The notes beneath the pieces were generated by a model. It saw only the letters and a list, made by a program, of their open reading frames with translations. It was not told the DNA's origin and searched no databases. Source: Pseudorasbora parva (Eukaryota; Chordata; Actinopteri; Cypriniformes; Gobionidae). Taken from it: a stretch of 64,000 nt of DNA. The stretch covers positions 53,271,518 to 53,335,517 of the forward strand of contig NC_090173.1 in assembly GCF_024679245.1 (NCBI RefSeq), read 5' to 3'. Shown here piece after piece: positions 24,121-36,206 of the stretch. The stretch's first letter is position 1. Each line of letters begins with the position of its first letter. A program made the translations under genes and the position numbers.

Positions 24121-25805
24121 AGACGTCGTTGTCAGGATAGATCAAACCGTAGGACTCAATGACTGGAGCATGGACACAGCATTAGGGATAATCTGATTTC
24201 TGACTATCACTGTATTAGCAAGTTGCAGTTCCTGTGATTATTATTCCCATTACGCTTTAAGAGGAGTAAGCAGGCGCAACCACTTAAAGGTAAAATATTC
24301 ACTCTGCAATCCTCTGACTAATATCAGAACTGGCCCGTCTGTGTCCGTGAGAAATGTAAATCGCGAAACAAATGTCTCTGAGCGATACACAGGAAAAATG
24401 GTGGAGTAGTTTTTCCAGAGTTAATTTTTTCCCCCTCAAAAATAGTAGTTTTTTCTCTGTTTTGAGTGTACAGAGTAAAATGTGTCAGTAGAGTGGGAGC
24501 TAAATTACAGGGTAACAGTGACTCCTTCCCAAAAGCTTCTCCACCCAAAGTTTGATTGAACTGTTATCCACGATTACGATTTGTCACGGTCACCGCTGCT
24601 GCGGGTTTTGACGAGAAGGCGCACTTCTGCTGAATATCAAAGTAAGTAAAGTTTTAAAGTCTTAGTATTCATTTTCATAATATTCACCTATGTTTTGTGT
24701 TTAGATCACGTTGTCAAGTTGAATTACAGAGATAACATTCTCAAGTTAACGTTGATGCGAAGTTGCTTGGTGCTCGACTGAACCGTTTTTGGACCGCCCC
24801 CCGCTAACGTTAACTTAAATAGGGAACATCACTAACTTAATCACTTGTGGTAACGTTACACCTAAATGTTTATCTTACCAGCCTTTAAGCTTAATTTAAT
24901 GTCCTTCGCCGTGGAGGCCAACACAGCCGTAACCTATAGCGATCACATTCTGGCCTCAAGATAGAATTTAGTTAGGCAAAGTTATCGTTAAAAGCAAATA
25001 ACTAACATATAGATTACACAAACATAAATTGACACCAATGAAACTTGCTAGCTGCCTATCAAATTCGTGACGAACGCTGAAGTTGTGCACCGCATGTATT
25101 TGAATCTTTATAGAGTTAACGGTTGGCCATTTTGATGATGTGGATGAGTGCCATGCACCATGCCTTAAACTAGTGAACAAAGATAATTCATGTTGTGTAG
25201 TGCATTAATTCATGTTCGGTAACACTTAAGAATACTGTTTTGTCTAGGGCTGTGACGGTGGCAGGTTTTTTTGTTTAGTTTTTTTTACCACCGCGGAGGT
25301 CTAGCGAGAACGTGAACCGCACCAGCCAGAAAAAGAAAAATTGGGGCTGACCACCGCCAGTGGTACTCAGCCACCGCGGTGGTGCGGTTGTCATGTTCAC
25401 CGGCACAGCCCTAGACCACCGCGGTGGTAAACTGCCACCGTCACACGTCATTTATGTTCTGCGCAGGAACAAACGAGTGACGCATTTTTAACATTCTAGT
25501 AAACTAGTATTATTTAACAAAAGAAACTATGATTAATGATTTAACAGCGCTCAGTTGAACTTGATGGCTAATCAGCTATTTTTTCATACCTCTCAGAGAA
25601 CTACTGTGTAACTTACAGGTTACAGTTAATGTAAATACTCTCGCACTAAAAGTCTGTCAGACTGCAAAAGACATGACATGGTAAAAATCTTAGTAGCACA
25701 TTTGACAAGTGAACATGGTTAGGTTGTTCATACAGTAATTTGTAAATTATATTTATGATGTTATGGGTTGTAATTGGTTTGTGTGTGTCCTTCCCGACGT
25801 TTGAA
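24121..25805. other. Upstream region of the plus-strand SAMD3-like paralogue
   Basis: A strong donor (CAAAGTAAGTAAAG, GT near 24641) follows a GC-rich stretch from about 24560 that could be a 5' untranslated exon. A hairpin MITE-like segment lies at 25247-25447. No other coding exon was recognised. Confidence 0.35.
25247..25447. mobile_element. Hairpin MITE-like element (GTGACGGTGGCAG ends)
   Basis: TAGGGCTGTGACGGTGGCAG at the left pairs with CTGCCACCGTCAC at the right. Internal CACAGCCCTAGA and several CCACCGCGGTGG palindromes add to the fold. Its GC-rich palindromes contrast with the flanks. It is probably a hAT-derived foldback; no TSD was resolved. Confidence 0.55.
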
Positions 25806-26389
25806 GGAAGAATATCCAAAGGGAATCATCTCCCTATTCCCATACTTGGCTGACCCCAGGAGCAAGCTTTGTTCTGTAAGTAGCTGTTGACTGCTTACTT
25901 AAGTGTTTTGTAAAGATTATCTGCATTATAAATGATATGGCATTTATTTCCTTAGTCGTATAATGTATAACTACCAGGTCCAGGGCCGGACTGGGACACA
26001 ATTTCAGGCCGGGAAATCCTACACCCATCCAGGCCAATATGCACCCAAAATAAAATGTAGAAACACAGACAACCCTATTTTTTACCTAAATAATTAAAGG
26101 CATTATTTCAAACGGTACCCTCACTTCCCTTTTCCTTTTCTTAATTTTCCCTAATTTCTCTCTGTCTCCCATCTATTTTTGTACAAATCAAAGTAATATA
26201 TTTAAGGCAAAATATTGTTTTTATGTTTTTAAGTCAAAAATTGTTTTATTAAATATCCAAAATTTAGCAACAATATATTGCATACAATATGTAAAAAAGA
26301 AAGTTTCTTATTTTGCTACTCTGCCTGGCTGAATTCTTTTGATTAAAAAAGGGGCGAAAAGTTTTAAGCCTCACAAATGGGCAGACATA

Positions 26390-26491
26390 GGGTGCGTCTC
26401 AATCAGCTCCCTAGTTCAGTAGTCACCCCACGGACTAATTCCCTGATCAGTGCTCTGCCTACCAAACTAGTTAGCTGATTGAGACGCACCC
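26390..26491. mobile_element. 102-bp hairpin MITE, TSD ATA
   Basis: GGGTGCGTCTCAATCAGCT at the left is the inverted complement of the right end, with only a short loop between. ATA flanks both ends (26387-26389, 26492-26494). It is nested inside the 2.4-kb hAT element. Confidence 0.8.
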
Positions 26492-26515
26492 ATAATTTTC
26501 TAAATAAATGTCAAA

Positions 26516-27378
26516 ATGTATTCAATAATAAACTACATTTTGACAGTATCCGGGCCCTATGCACTGGCAGTCCTGATGAGCCCTCAGGAGAAACCGCTCT
26601 CGAATGGGGCATTACCTCAAAAGTCCATGGAAACCACTGACCCATCCCGGAAACAGAGCGAAGCCGACACTCATTTGCAGGCTGCTAAGGATGTGAACAG
26701 CTCCAGAGACACTGACTTGAGTAGAGCACCTTATGTGACAAGTTCTGCTCGCGTGTCACAACCTCCTGAACGTTTGAATTTGTGAGAGAGAAAAAAAAAA
26801 GAAGTTCTCTGTTCGGATATGAGAATGTAATGCAAGTTAGGTGACTTGTAACTAGGTTCAAATTTAAAGGTTCAGCAAAGATGTTTTCAATATGTTATTA
26901 TAAGAGAAGAGTCCTTACTTAAAAGGGAAAGGTGTTCTGTAATGGGAACTTGTGGTGTGATGCTATGGTTGTAGTATGGACATGGGGAGTGGGAGGACAG
27001 GTTATGAGGTCAGTTCCTGAGTAAAGAACAATGTGTTGTATGTCTCGTATTCCTGGCTCGTTATTTTCATACAGATAACTGAACAGTATCAATTTTAACA
27101 TGCAACATATTTGTAATACTGTTCGTAGATGGGAAGGAAGGAGGCGGGAACCGGCGAACGTTCCAAAACATTTATTCAAAATAAATAAACAAAATGAAAG
27201 AACACACAAAATAAAACGTGGGCAGCCCCTCACGGACGACTGCCCACTAACACATAAACAAAACATACGTCACTCCCGAGACTGCGCTCTACTCCCCCCC
27301 CTGACCTCATAACCTGTCCCCCACTCCCCGTGTCCGTACTACAACCATAGCATCACACCACAAGTTCCCATTACAGAA
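26516..27378 (+). mobile_element. Possible LTR-retrotransposon 3' fragment with long inverted repeat
   Basis: An 89-codon frame (26516-26785) ends SQPPERLNL, resembling the C-terminus of Gypsy integrases. A purine-rich tract (AAAAGGGAAAGG, near 26920) comes before TGTAATGGGAACTTG at 26938. About 78 bp starting there recurs inverted at about 27303-27376 (ending CAAGTTCCCATTACA). A normal LTR pair would be direct, so the relation between the coding tail and the inverted repeat is unclear. It could instead be a separate foldback element. Confidence 0.4.
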
Positions 27379-28551
27379 CAGATACACTGGCCCTTTAAGA
27401 ATTGTGACTGTAGATCATGAGAAAGACTGGAGTCGCTCGTTTTTTGTACTGTCTGCATCCGTGATATTTAGGAGGATTTAGGATAATATTTATTTATTTT
27501 ATTGTATTTGCTTAATTTATTAACAAATCAAGATTTAAGGAAGATTGTTCATGCAGAAGACGGATTATGTGTAGGCTATTGTTTTTAATGGACGCTTAGC
27601 TTGACTGGAAACTTATGCGATGCAAACACTAAATGCTTTTATTATTATTAAACATTTCGTTAGACACTTTATTTCCACCTTAAGAACATTTTGTTCATTT
27701 TTATTCAAAGTAAATAGCCTACCTTTCCGATATGATGGGAAAAGCATTGTTTTTGTGTTGTCTGGACTCCCCCCCCCCCTGTTCCCAGTAGCTACAGTAT
27801 CATATAAATGTGAATATTTGACTGCTAAATTACTAATGTAACTTTACAATAAATAATATTAATCTCCTTTAGCATACAGTATTTTAAGTGATGATAGCCT
27901 ACTAGAGATGCTACCCCGTTCACTAGCAGTTAATTTAATACTAATTTAACAAAGAAAAAAAGTGCAGTGTTTACAGATGAAACTGACCCGCAATTGAAGC
28001 CCTGAACAGGTCAGTAAGTTTGCAATGTTTTGCTGCTTCTTCTTTAAGTGCTTTCTTTTTCTTTGCCCTTTCCCTCTGCATGACCTGCCGCTTTCTCCAT
28101 CATTGGTGCTGCCCGCGTTTGGCTGAGTCGATCAATGAAAAAGTCGATCAAGACTAAGAGATTTTTTAAAAAAAAGTTTATTAGTATTAATAATTGTATT
28201 GAATGCCGAATTCGAAAAGTATCACTTTAGTAAAAGCAATATTATAAAATAATTATAAAAAATATATAAATAAAATATTTAAAAAACGCTGGCCATGGCA
28301 GGAGGCCAAATTAGTTGCCAGGCCACCGGGATTTCTCCCGGTGCTCCCGATGGCCAGTCCGGGCCTGACCAGGTCTGTGTATTGTTCTGGTCATAGGAGC
28401 ATTATTAGAGTGCAGAAGATGGGAGTGGATATTTGTGGTAAACTCTCTGCAGAAAGAAGCATCAGAGGGACGGATGAAACGCGCATGGCAACCACAAACA
28501 GGTAGGCCTACAATATTTGATGTTTAGGCCGGTGTTGTGCCAAATTTTGAC

Positions 28552-29700
<1,149 letters not shown>

Positions 29701-29739
29701 CTACCTGATTGCCTAATCCTAACCCCACACAGCAAAAAC

Positions 29740-31080
29740 TCCAGTGTTAAATTAACTCTCCTCAGAGTTTATTTGGCTCCACACTCAAGAGTGTTAAAAG
29801 TAACTCTGAAGAAGTGTTAAAGGTAATGAGATAATTAAGAGATTAATTAAGTGATGATTGGCCATTAGTGAAGACACCTGATGATAACAAGCAGAATCAC
29901 TGAAGGACAGAGTCATCATTTTTAAGTCACCATTATGGAGATCAGTGTTTGCTTTAGTTTTTGACATAAATGTAGATATAACTGATTGAAATAAATAATA
30001 CTAATTATCTATTTTCAAATATTACACATCAATACAGAAAGAAATATTTTGCAGCCTATTTTGCCGTCAATACCATAGTATGGTCAATACTGCCGACATT
30101 GTCTTTGCTGTATCGGCATCGATCTTTGTAATGTACAAAATCTGCTTCCTTCACCGTCACTGTGCTGTCGTCATCATGTAGTTTCTGATTGGTGCTGCGA
30201 TTTCGACGGATTGGAAACGTGTATGAATGGGCTTTGCCAGACTATTCTAGAGCAAAAAAAAAAAAAAGTTTTCCCAGGCTATGTCATGTATCTAATTTTG
30301 GTATTAATGTGTTGTGCTTTGTAAAGAAAGGGAACTACAAAGGTGGTTTTCATATTGTCTTAAACACTTTCAGGTGGGCCAACTACTGACCGGGATCCCT
30401 ACAAAGAAGATAGCTGGTTGAACGATGGATGTCAGTGTCAAGAAGCAATTGCCCTGATTAAGCATACAGCTGACAAGGCAGTGGTAAAGGAAAAGATGAG
30501 GTTAACACTGGCCTATCAGAAGATGCTGTACGACCCTAAAGAGTCATCGGATATTCTATCTAATATTTCTTTTACGATCATAAGTGAATTAAGTGTTTAT
30601 GTAACATTGTTTAAACAGGTCCATGAAAAATAAAATAGTGAGACATAAGTATACAGTTTGTTGGTTTCATTCTCAGACTAAAAAGCAAGTTTTTATTTTA
30701 TATTTTGTTTTTTTTAGGGTAAAACATGAATGGAGTAACACAGAATAGAGTTAGTTATTCATGATTGTTCACTCATAATTGATGATAAACAACTCTTGAG
30801 GGGAAGTCAATTGTGGCAGAGTGAATTTGAAGTTCCTCTGAAAAGAGTTAAAATGTAGAAGAGTCAATTTCTGGTGGCTCTGAACTGAGTAACATAGTAC
30901 GAGAGTTGATTTAAAAAAAAACACTAAATAGAGTCAAATATCACAGGAAAGAGTAAAATATTATCACTAAATTGAGCATAATTAACTCTGGAAAAACAGC
31001 TCTATCAATAGAGTAACTTATACTCTTTTTAGAGAGGGACCAAATGTTATCTGGGTAAAATTCTCTTCAATTTGAGTAAA
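29740..31080. repeat. AACTCTG-type interspersed repeats flanking paralogue exon c
   Basis: The left part (29740-30000) has AACTCTCCTCAGAGTT and GTGTTAAAAGTAACTCTG, plus the AATTAAGAGATTAATTAAG and CACTGAAGGACAGAG blocks also found at 58.7, 60.2 and 62.0 kb. The right part (30800-31080) is rich in AGAGTTA/TAACTCT motifs. Both look like pieces of one abundant fish DNA-element family with the paralogue exon lying between them. Confidence 0.6.
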
Positions 31081-31129
31081 TTTTACTATACAGATTTAAA
31101 ATTGGATCTTCACACTTTAAAAAATTGCA

Positions 31130-31600
31130 GTGTCCTTTATAGAAGCGCCTGAAAAGACGAACACGCAGTATTCCTTCGACCAGCTGTTGGATTCCTACGT
31201 TGGGCCAAACAGGTGGAGTTTACAACATCTAGAGCAATTATAATATCTAGGATGAGGTTAGGACATACTGGGTTAAATAAAACAATGTATTTATTGAGAA
31301 AACATCCCTCAGGTATGTGTGATTGTGATTGATAGAGTCAGTGGAGCATGTTTTATGTCATTGTATTAAGTATGAGACACAGAGAATAAGATTAAAAGAT
31401 GAGTTAGAGAAACATGGGGTGAGTGTGCTAAATCTAAAGAATATATTAAATAAAGAACAGATAAATAAAGCAGTATTTATTTTTCTGAAAGAAACTGTGT
31501 TAATAAATAGATTTTTTTTTTTTAATCTCTGGCCCACACGCCATTACAGTAGGGGGCGGTAATGAGAAAATGTTGCGAACCGCCAAAAGGAAGAAGAAGA
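31130..31600 (+). mobile_element. 3' fragment of a LINE (Nimb/I-like)
   Basis: The translation shows RMRLGHTGLNKTMYLLRKH, CDCD (stop) ESVEHVLCHC and KYETQRIRLKDELEKHGV. This is the RNase-H-side C-terminus with its HxC-type knuckle found in fish Nimb/I-clade LINEs. It continues into a 3' UTR with CGCCATTACAGTAGGGGGCG and a GAAGAAGAAG tail. At least one in-frame stop is present. Confidence 0.7.
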
Positions 31601-31612
31601 TGAACCCTGCCA

Positions 31613-31629
31613 GAAACTGAAACCGAAAG
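31613..31629 (+). promoter_or_regulatory. ISRE/IRF-like motif upstream of the NLR exon
   Basis: GAAACTGAAACCGAAAG contains three GAAA blocks spaced by two bases, which matches the interferon-stimulated response element pattern GAAANNGAAA with a third repeat. It lies just before a candidate untranslated exon (donor GTAAGT at 31714) and about 0.94 kb before the NLR start codon. It is a sequence match only, but its position supports a promoter role. Confidence 0.6.
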
Positions 31630-32550
31630 CAGTCGTGGATCAAAAAAATAAAAAACATGCCTGTGAAAATGATTTCGGAAGATACAAAATAATCAATTGC
31701 TCCACATGTGACAGTAAGTTGACTAAGTTCATTTTTTCATAGCTGTATCGGTAGAGTATTCGCGTTTAAACAGACCATATATGAAGAACTCAACAATTGA
31801 TAAAGTTACTTTCGTGATGGCCGGCCTACTTTACGTCAACGGTAACACTCATGGCCGAAAATGGTTAAATGTACACTTTTTCCTTCTTTAATTTGGAGAA
31901 TTTTAGTAATAATGTTAATATAAATGTTAATATTGAAACGATGTTGGACTTTGGTTGACTTTAAATCATACCCTTACGAAACAAAAATATATTACAGTAT
32001 ATTGGAAAATTTCATGCAATACATTAGGCAATATATTCACATATATGGGAATTAATATTTATATTTTTCAATATATTGCAAAAGGGGCAATCATTTGTAT
32101 ATTTTGCAATATATTACATGAATATATAATATATTTTCCTTTCGTAAGGGTATTTAATACTATATTGTGTAGTGTGTGCGACGCAGTAAGACTGGGGAAA
32201 GGAAGTGAATTTTCACTGACGGGATAATCACATAAACATAATAAAAATAACATGTTTGCTTATTCGGAAAAGTGTGAAAAACACTAGCAAGAGTTCAGCA
32301 GTGTCATTAAAGTAAAGATGAATACAGAGACCTGCGTTTGAAAGTGTGACCGACACGATGATCTACAAACCAACATTATTTACAGTAACTGGAGAAAAAC
32401 TGTTAATGTTGCGTTAAACTGAACTAAATTAAATTCAAATAAAATGTTTCAAAATGCAGTTGTGTATTCTGTATGTTTTCTGTGTCCACATACAGGCCTG
32501 AAATCAAGTCTTACATCAAGGAGGAAGAGGAGGAGCAAACTTCCTGTAAA

Positions 32551-33947
32551 ATGAGTGTGTGTGAGGAGAGAAAGGAGGAGAACCGTACCTGTAAAATGAG
32601 TGTGTGTGAGGAGAGAGAGGAGGAGGTGTTTGTTCACACTCAGAGAGCAGCATCTCCAGTGTCCAGCTGTGTGTCCATGAAGAGTAACAACTCCATGTTT
32701 CAGCCTCCTGTGTTCAGTGATAGACCATCTTCAGTGTCCAGCTGTGTGTCTATGAAGAGCAACAACTCCATGTTTCTGCCTCCTGGGTTCAGTGATGGAC
32801 CATCTTCAGGATCCAGCTGTGTGTCCATGAAGAGTAACAACTCCATGTTTCTGCCTCCTGGGTTCAGTGATAGACCATCTTCAGGATCCAGCTGTGTGTC
32901 TATGAAGAGCAACAACTCCATGTTTCTGCCTCCTGGGTTCAGTGATGGACCATCTTCAGGATTCAGCTGTGTGTCCATGAAGAGTAACAACTCCATGTTT
33001 CTGCCTCCTGGGTTCAGTGATGGACCATCTTCAGGATTCAGCTGTGTGTCTATGAAGAGCAACAACTCCATGTTTCTGCCTCCTGGGTTCAGTGATGGAC
33101 CATCTTCAGGATTAAGCTGTGTGTCCATGAAGAGTAACAACTCCATGTTTCTGCCTCCTGGGTTCAGTGATGGACCATCTTCAGGATTCAGCTGTGTGTC
33201 TATGAAGAGCAACAACTCAATGTTTCTGCCTCCTGGGTTCAGTGATGGACCATCTTCAGGATTCAGCTGTGTGTCTATGAAGAGCAACAACTCCATGTTT
33301 CAGCCTCCTGCGTTCAGTGATGGACCATCTTCAGGATTCAGCTGTGTGTCCATGAAGAGTAACAACTCCATGTTTCTGCCTCCTGGGTTCAGTGATGGAC
33401 CATCTTCAGGATTCAGCTGTGTGTCTATGAAGAGCAACAACTCCATGTTTCTGCCTCCTGGGTTCAGTGATGGACCATCTTCAGGATTAAGCTGTGTGTC
33501 CATGAAGAGTAACAACTCCATGTTTCTGCCTCCTGGGTTCAGTGATGGACCATCTTCAGGATTCAGCTGTGTGTCTATGAAGAGTAACAACTCCATGTTT
33601 CTGCCTCCTGGGTTCAGTGATGGACCATCTTCAGGATTCAGCTGTGTGTCTATGAAGAGCAACAACTCCATGTTTCTGCCTCCTGGGTTCAGTGATGGAC
33701 CATCTTCAGGATTCAGCTGTGTGTCTATGAAGAGCAACAACTCCATGTTTCTGCCTCCTGGGTTCAGTGATGGACCATCTTCAGGATTCAGCTGTGTGTC
33801 TATGAAGAGCAACAACTCCATGTTTCTGCCTCCTGGGTTCAGTCATGGACCATCTTCAGGATTCAGCTGTGTGTCCATGAAGAGTAACAACTCCATGTTT
33901 CAGCCTCCTGGGTTCAGTGATGGAGCTGCTGTGAACTTTGACCCTGT
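32551..33947 (+). CDS. Fish NLR (FISNA/NLRC3-like) N-terminal exon with 17 tandem repeats
   Basis: The coding exon runs from the acceptor at 32495 (TCCACATACAG|GCC) to a donor at 33948 (GTGAGT). The start chosen is ATG 32551 (MSVCEERKEENRTCK), which resembles the usual start of fish NLRs; an upstream in-frame ATG at 32473 lies in the intron. A charged leader is followed by 17 units of 25 residues (core CVSMKSNNSMFLPPGFSDG), then AAVNFDP. An untranslated exon ending at 31713 probably lies upstream. In this family such leaders precede FISNA, NACHT and LRR domains that act as intracellular sensors or regulators. Neither FISNA, with its Walker A motif, nor LRRs are seen in the rest of the window. 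The exon is fully open, with no stops or shifts. It is either the first coding exon of a gene with a very long, repeat-filled intron or an orphaned 5' part. Confidence 0.8.
32668..33940 (+). repeat. 75-bp coding tandem repeat, 17 units
   Basis: Units are 75 bp (25 codons) and nearly identical. Two subtypes differ at synonymous sites (GTGTCCATGAAGAGTAAC versus GTGTCTATGAAGAGCAAC) and alternate through units 1-8, giving a 150-bp higher-order period. Later units drift to the second subtype. The reverse strand is also open for long stretches, a by-product of the period being a multiple of three. Confidence 0.95.
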
Positions 33948-33959
33948 GTGAGTATCATG

Positions 33960-34397
33960 TTGTTTAGGGCTGGCCCAGATTCTGTTACGCCTGTTTCACA
34001 CATACTCCGTCTGCAGTGTGTATGCGGTGCATATTTTTTTCCGTACCCATGTTAACAGATTACAGAGTTCACACTGCATGCGGATGCTGTCTGTCAGTCC
34101 GTTCCAGGAGCGTTGCATCTGCAGCAGTGCGATGATCGTTTTCGTACCGAGTCTATTTTTTGCTGTGCTGCACTGCTGCAGTAAAGTGATAGAACATTGT
34201 TCGCATTAAAATAAACATGTACTGACGCAAAAATCTATTAATATCACCACAGATGCATATAATTTAAAATATACTCTTGTTTCAAAGTCAACACATGGCT
34301 TTTTTCTCAAGTAAAGCAAGGAAAAGACACCTTAACTGACATTTAGGTTAAAAAAAAGTGCCATAAAGGACTTAAAGAGTCCTCGTGCTAGCTGGTC
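33960..34397. other. Unassigned, partly palindromic sequence after the NLR exon
   Basis: It contains CTGTTTCACACATACTCCGTCTGCAGTG-like text (33988 onward) resembling a MITE terminus, but no partner end was found. There is no NACHT or FISNA coding signal. Confidence 0.35.
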
Positions 34398-34690
34398 AAC
34401 AACAATAAACATGCCGAGGAAGATTAAGATATTAAGCTATTACTGGTTGTGGAAGAACACAGTCGCTGCATAAGCTTCCTTCGGATCCTAATATTAGGAA
34501 TGTGTGGTTGAACTTTATTTTTAATGAAGTTCCAGCTCACATGGGGAAGACATGTTCATTTCACTGCGGAGTCGTTTATTCGTTTGTAAACAATTTTCCG
34601 GTCAGTGCTGAATTTGGATCCGACAGGAATGGTGAAACAAACTTATGTGAGTAAAAAGTGTTTTTATATGTGATAATATTGCATTGCTAT
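34398..34690. repeat. Dispersed repeat, inverted copy at 42902-43194
   Basis: About 290 bp matches the reverse complement of 42902-43194 with scattered substitutions (shared blocks include GAGGAAGATTAAGATATT, CTAATATTAGGAATG and GGATCCGACAGGAATGG). The copy is cut at its right end by a hAT insertion. A possible short coding remnant is present but not identified. Confidence 0.8.
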
Positions 34691-35691
34691 TAGGGGTGTC
34701 CATGGTTAACCGATTAACCGTTAAAAATTGCGTAACCGAGTGAAACATTTTGCTCGGTTTAGTGGCGTCAATGACGTGCTTTGAATTTAGTTGTAATATA
34801 TTTTTGCACCAATAGAGACCGCCAGAGTGCTCCCAGACATTTGTAATATCCACAAGAAGAAGTCATGACTCATGACCAGCTTAGTTTCTAACATGAAGCG
34901 GGCAAAGAAAAGGAGAGCGTGGGAGCACTTTAAAATTGGGAGTGACGGGGCAAAATGTAAGTATTGCAATGCAGTGCTTACCGCATTTTTCAGGCTATAA
35001 GTCGCTCCGGAGTATAAGTCGCATCAGTCAAAAAATATGTTATGAAGAGGAAAATAACGTAAGTCACACTGGACTATAAGTCGCATTAGGGCAGAAGCAG
35101 AGCGAGAGCCGCGCGCGCTGTGCATAACGGATCAGAAGAAAGAAAGTTTGAAGTGAGAAACTTGTGAGGGACTAGTGAAAAGCAGACGTTACTTTAACTG
35201 TAATGAAGAAAACAAAAAAAGCTAATCGCGGACTGAAAGCAGGATGGCCAGAGCTGTAGGAATGAGTCCACAGATGCTTGAACTCTTTGCCGGGAGAGGC
35301 TCCGCCGCGCGAGTCAAACGCTGTGTGAATCATTCTTGGCTTCATTTACTACATTACTAGGCGCCCTCGCTGCCACTTGCATTGCTCGTGAACTGGAGCG
35401 CATCTCATCCTAATTTAACGAAACTCAGCGTAGGCCTCACAGACATGAAATATATCTTAAGAAAGCTTGAAATGTCTTTTAACAATTTAAAACGAAAAGA
35501 AATAGGCTACTCTCTGATTAGGTAATCCATGAGATGCATTTCTCTCTAAAGGCGCGTTCACTACGGAGATGGCGGTCGTCAAATTAATAAACTAAAAATA
35601 ATAACCCTGACTCACACTATGGTTAACCGAGTATTAACCGCTAAGGGCCTCGGTTAACGATTAATGAAAAACTTGAAAACTTGCAGCCCTA
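34691..35691. mobile_element. hAT element, 1001 bp, 8-bp TSD
   Basis: It starts TAGGGGTGTCC and ends GCAGCCCTA, with subterminal GGTTAACCGATTAACCG and its inverted form near the right end. ATTGCTAT is duplicated exactly (34683-34690, 35692-35699). A remnant of a BED-type finger is visible from 34894 (MKRAKKRRAWEHFKIG, CKYCNAVL), so it is an internally deleted copy of an autonomous hAT. A TATAAGTCGC repeat segment (near 34997-35090) is inserted behind it. Confidence 0.9.
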
Positions 35692-35699
35692 ATTGCTAT

Positions 35700-35798
35700 C
35701 AGTGTTGCCACAGTTACTTTGAAAAAGTAATCTGATTACTGATTCCTTCTTTAAAAAGTAACTTAGTTACTTTACAGATTACCAAATTAGATTACAAG
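35700..35798. mobile_element. Left end of an outer hAT element (CAGTGTTGCC)
   Basis: CAGTGTTGCC followed by AAAAAGTAATCTGATTACT-type repeats is a typical hAT left end. The sequence is interrupted at 35798 by another hAT and resumes at 39461. The transposase pseudogene at 39984-41164 may belong to this element. Its right terminus was not identified. Confidence 0.6.
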
Positions 35799-36206
35799 TA
35801 GGGTTGGGCATCATTTTGATTTTAACGATTCCGATTACTTACTTTCGATTCCGGTTCTTTTTGAGTCAAAACATGTCACATAGATATTCAATGCTATTTT
35901 CGATTCCACAGGGAGGAAAACGCTGCATATACTGTCAATAAGATATTTTCAGGGTCCCCGCGGAGTCTTAAAAAGTCTTAAAAGTATTACATTTCAGAAT
36001 CAAAATATAAGGCCTTAAAAAGTCTTAAATTCCCGGAAGCATTGCGTTCTAGGTCTTAAATAATGTTAAACAGGTCTTAATTTTCCTACGTCCATGTAAC
36101 GTTACCTCATTGAAACGCTCTCGCCTCCCGCAGCACGCGAGCATGTGTGTGTGTGTATGTGTGTGTGTTTGTTCCGTGGTGTTTGTAGTTCTTTCTTTCG
36201 CTAGAC

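Larger units (their letters stand above)
25981..28367. mobile_element. hAT element, 2387 bp, 8-bp TSD
   Basis: Left end CAGGGCCGGACTGG and right end CCAGTCCGGGCCTG are inverted. The 8-bp duplication ACCAGGTC is perfect (25973-25980, 28368-28375). No hAT transposase frame remains. It contains a 102-bp hairpin MITE, a possible LTR-retrotransposon 3' fragment and a long inverted repeat, so it has been a host for later insertions. Confidence 0.92.

Noticed and set aside
32700..33821. Two long minus-strand frames antisense to the NLR repeats
   Set aside because: They exist only because the 75-bp unit is a multiple of three and has no stop on that strand. There is no start context, and the plus strand has proper splice sites and a family match.
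32668..33940. Regularly spaced repeats resembling a CRISPR array
   Set aside because: The whole 75-bp unit repeats with no unique spacers, the array is coding, and the genome is eukaryotic.
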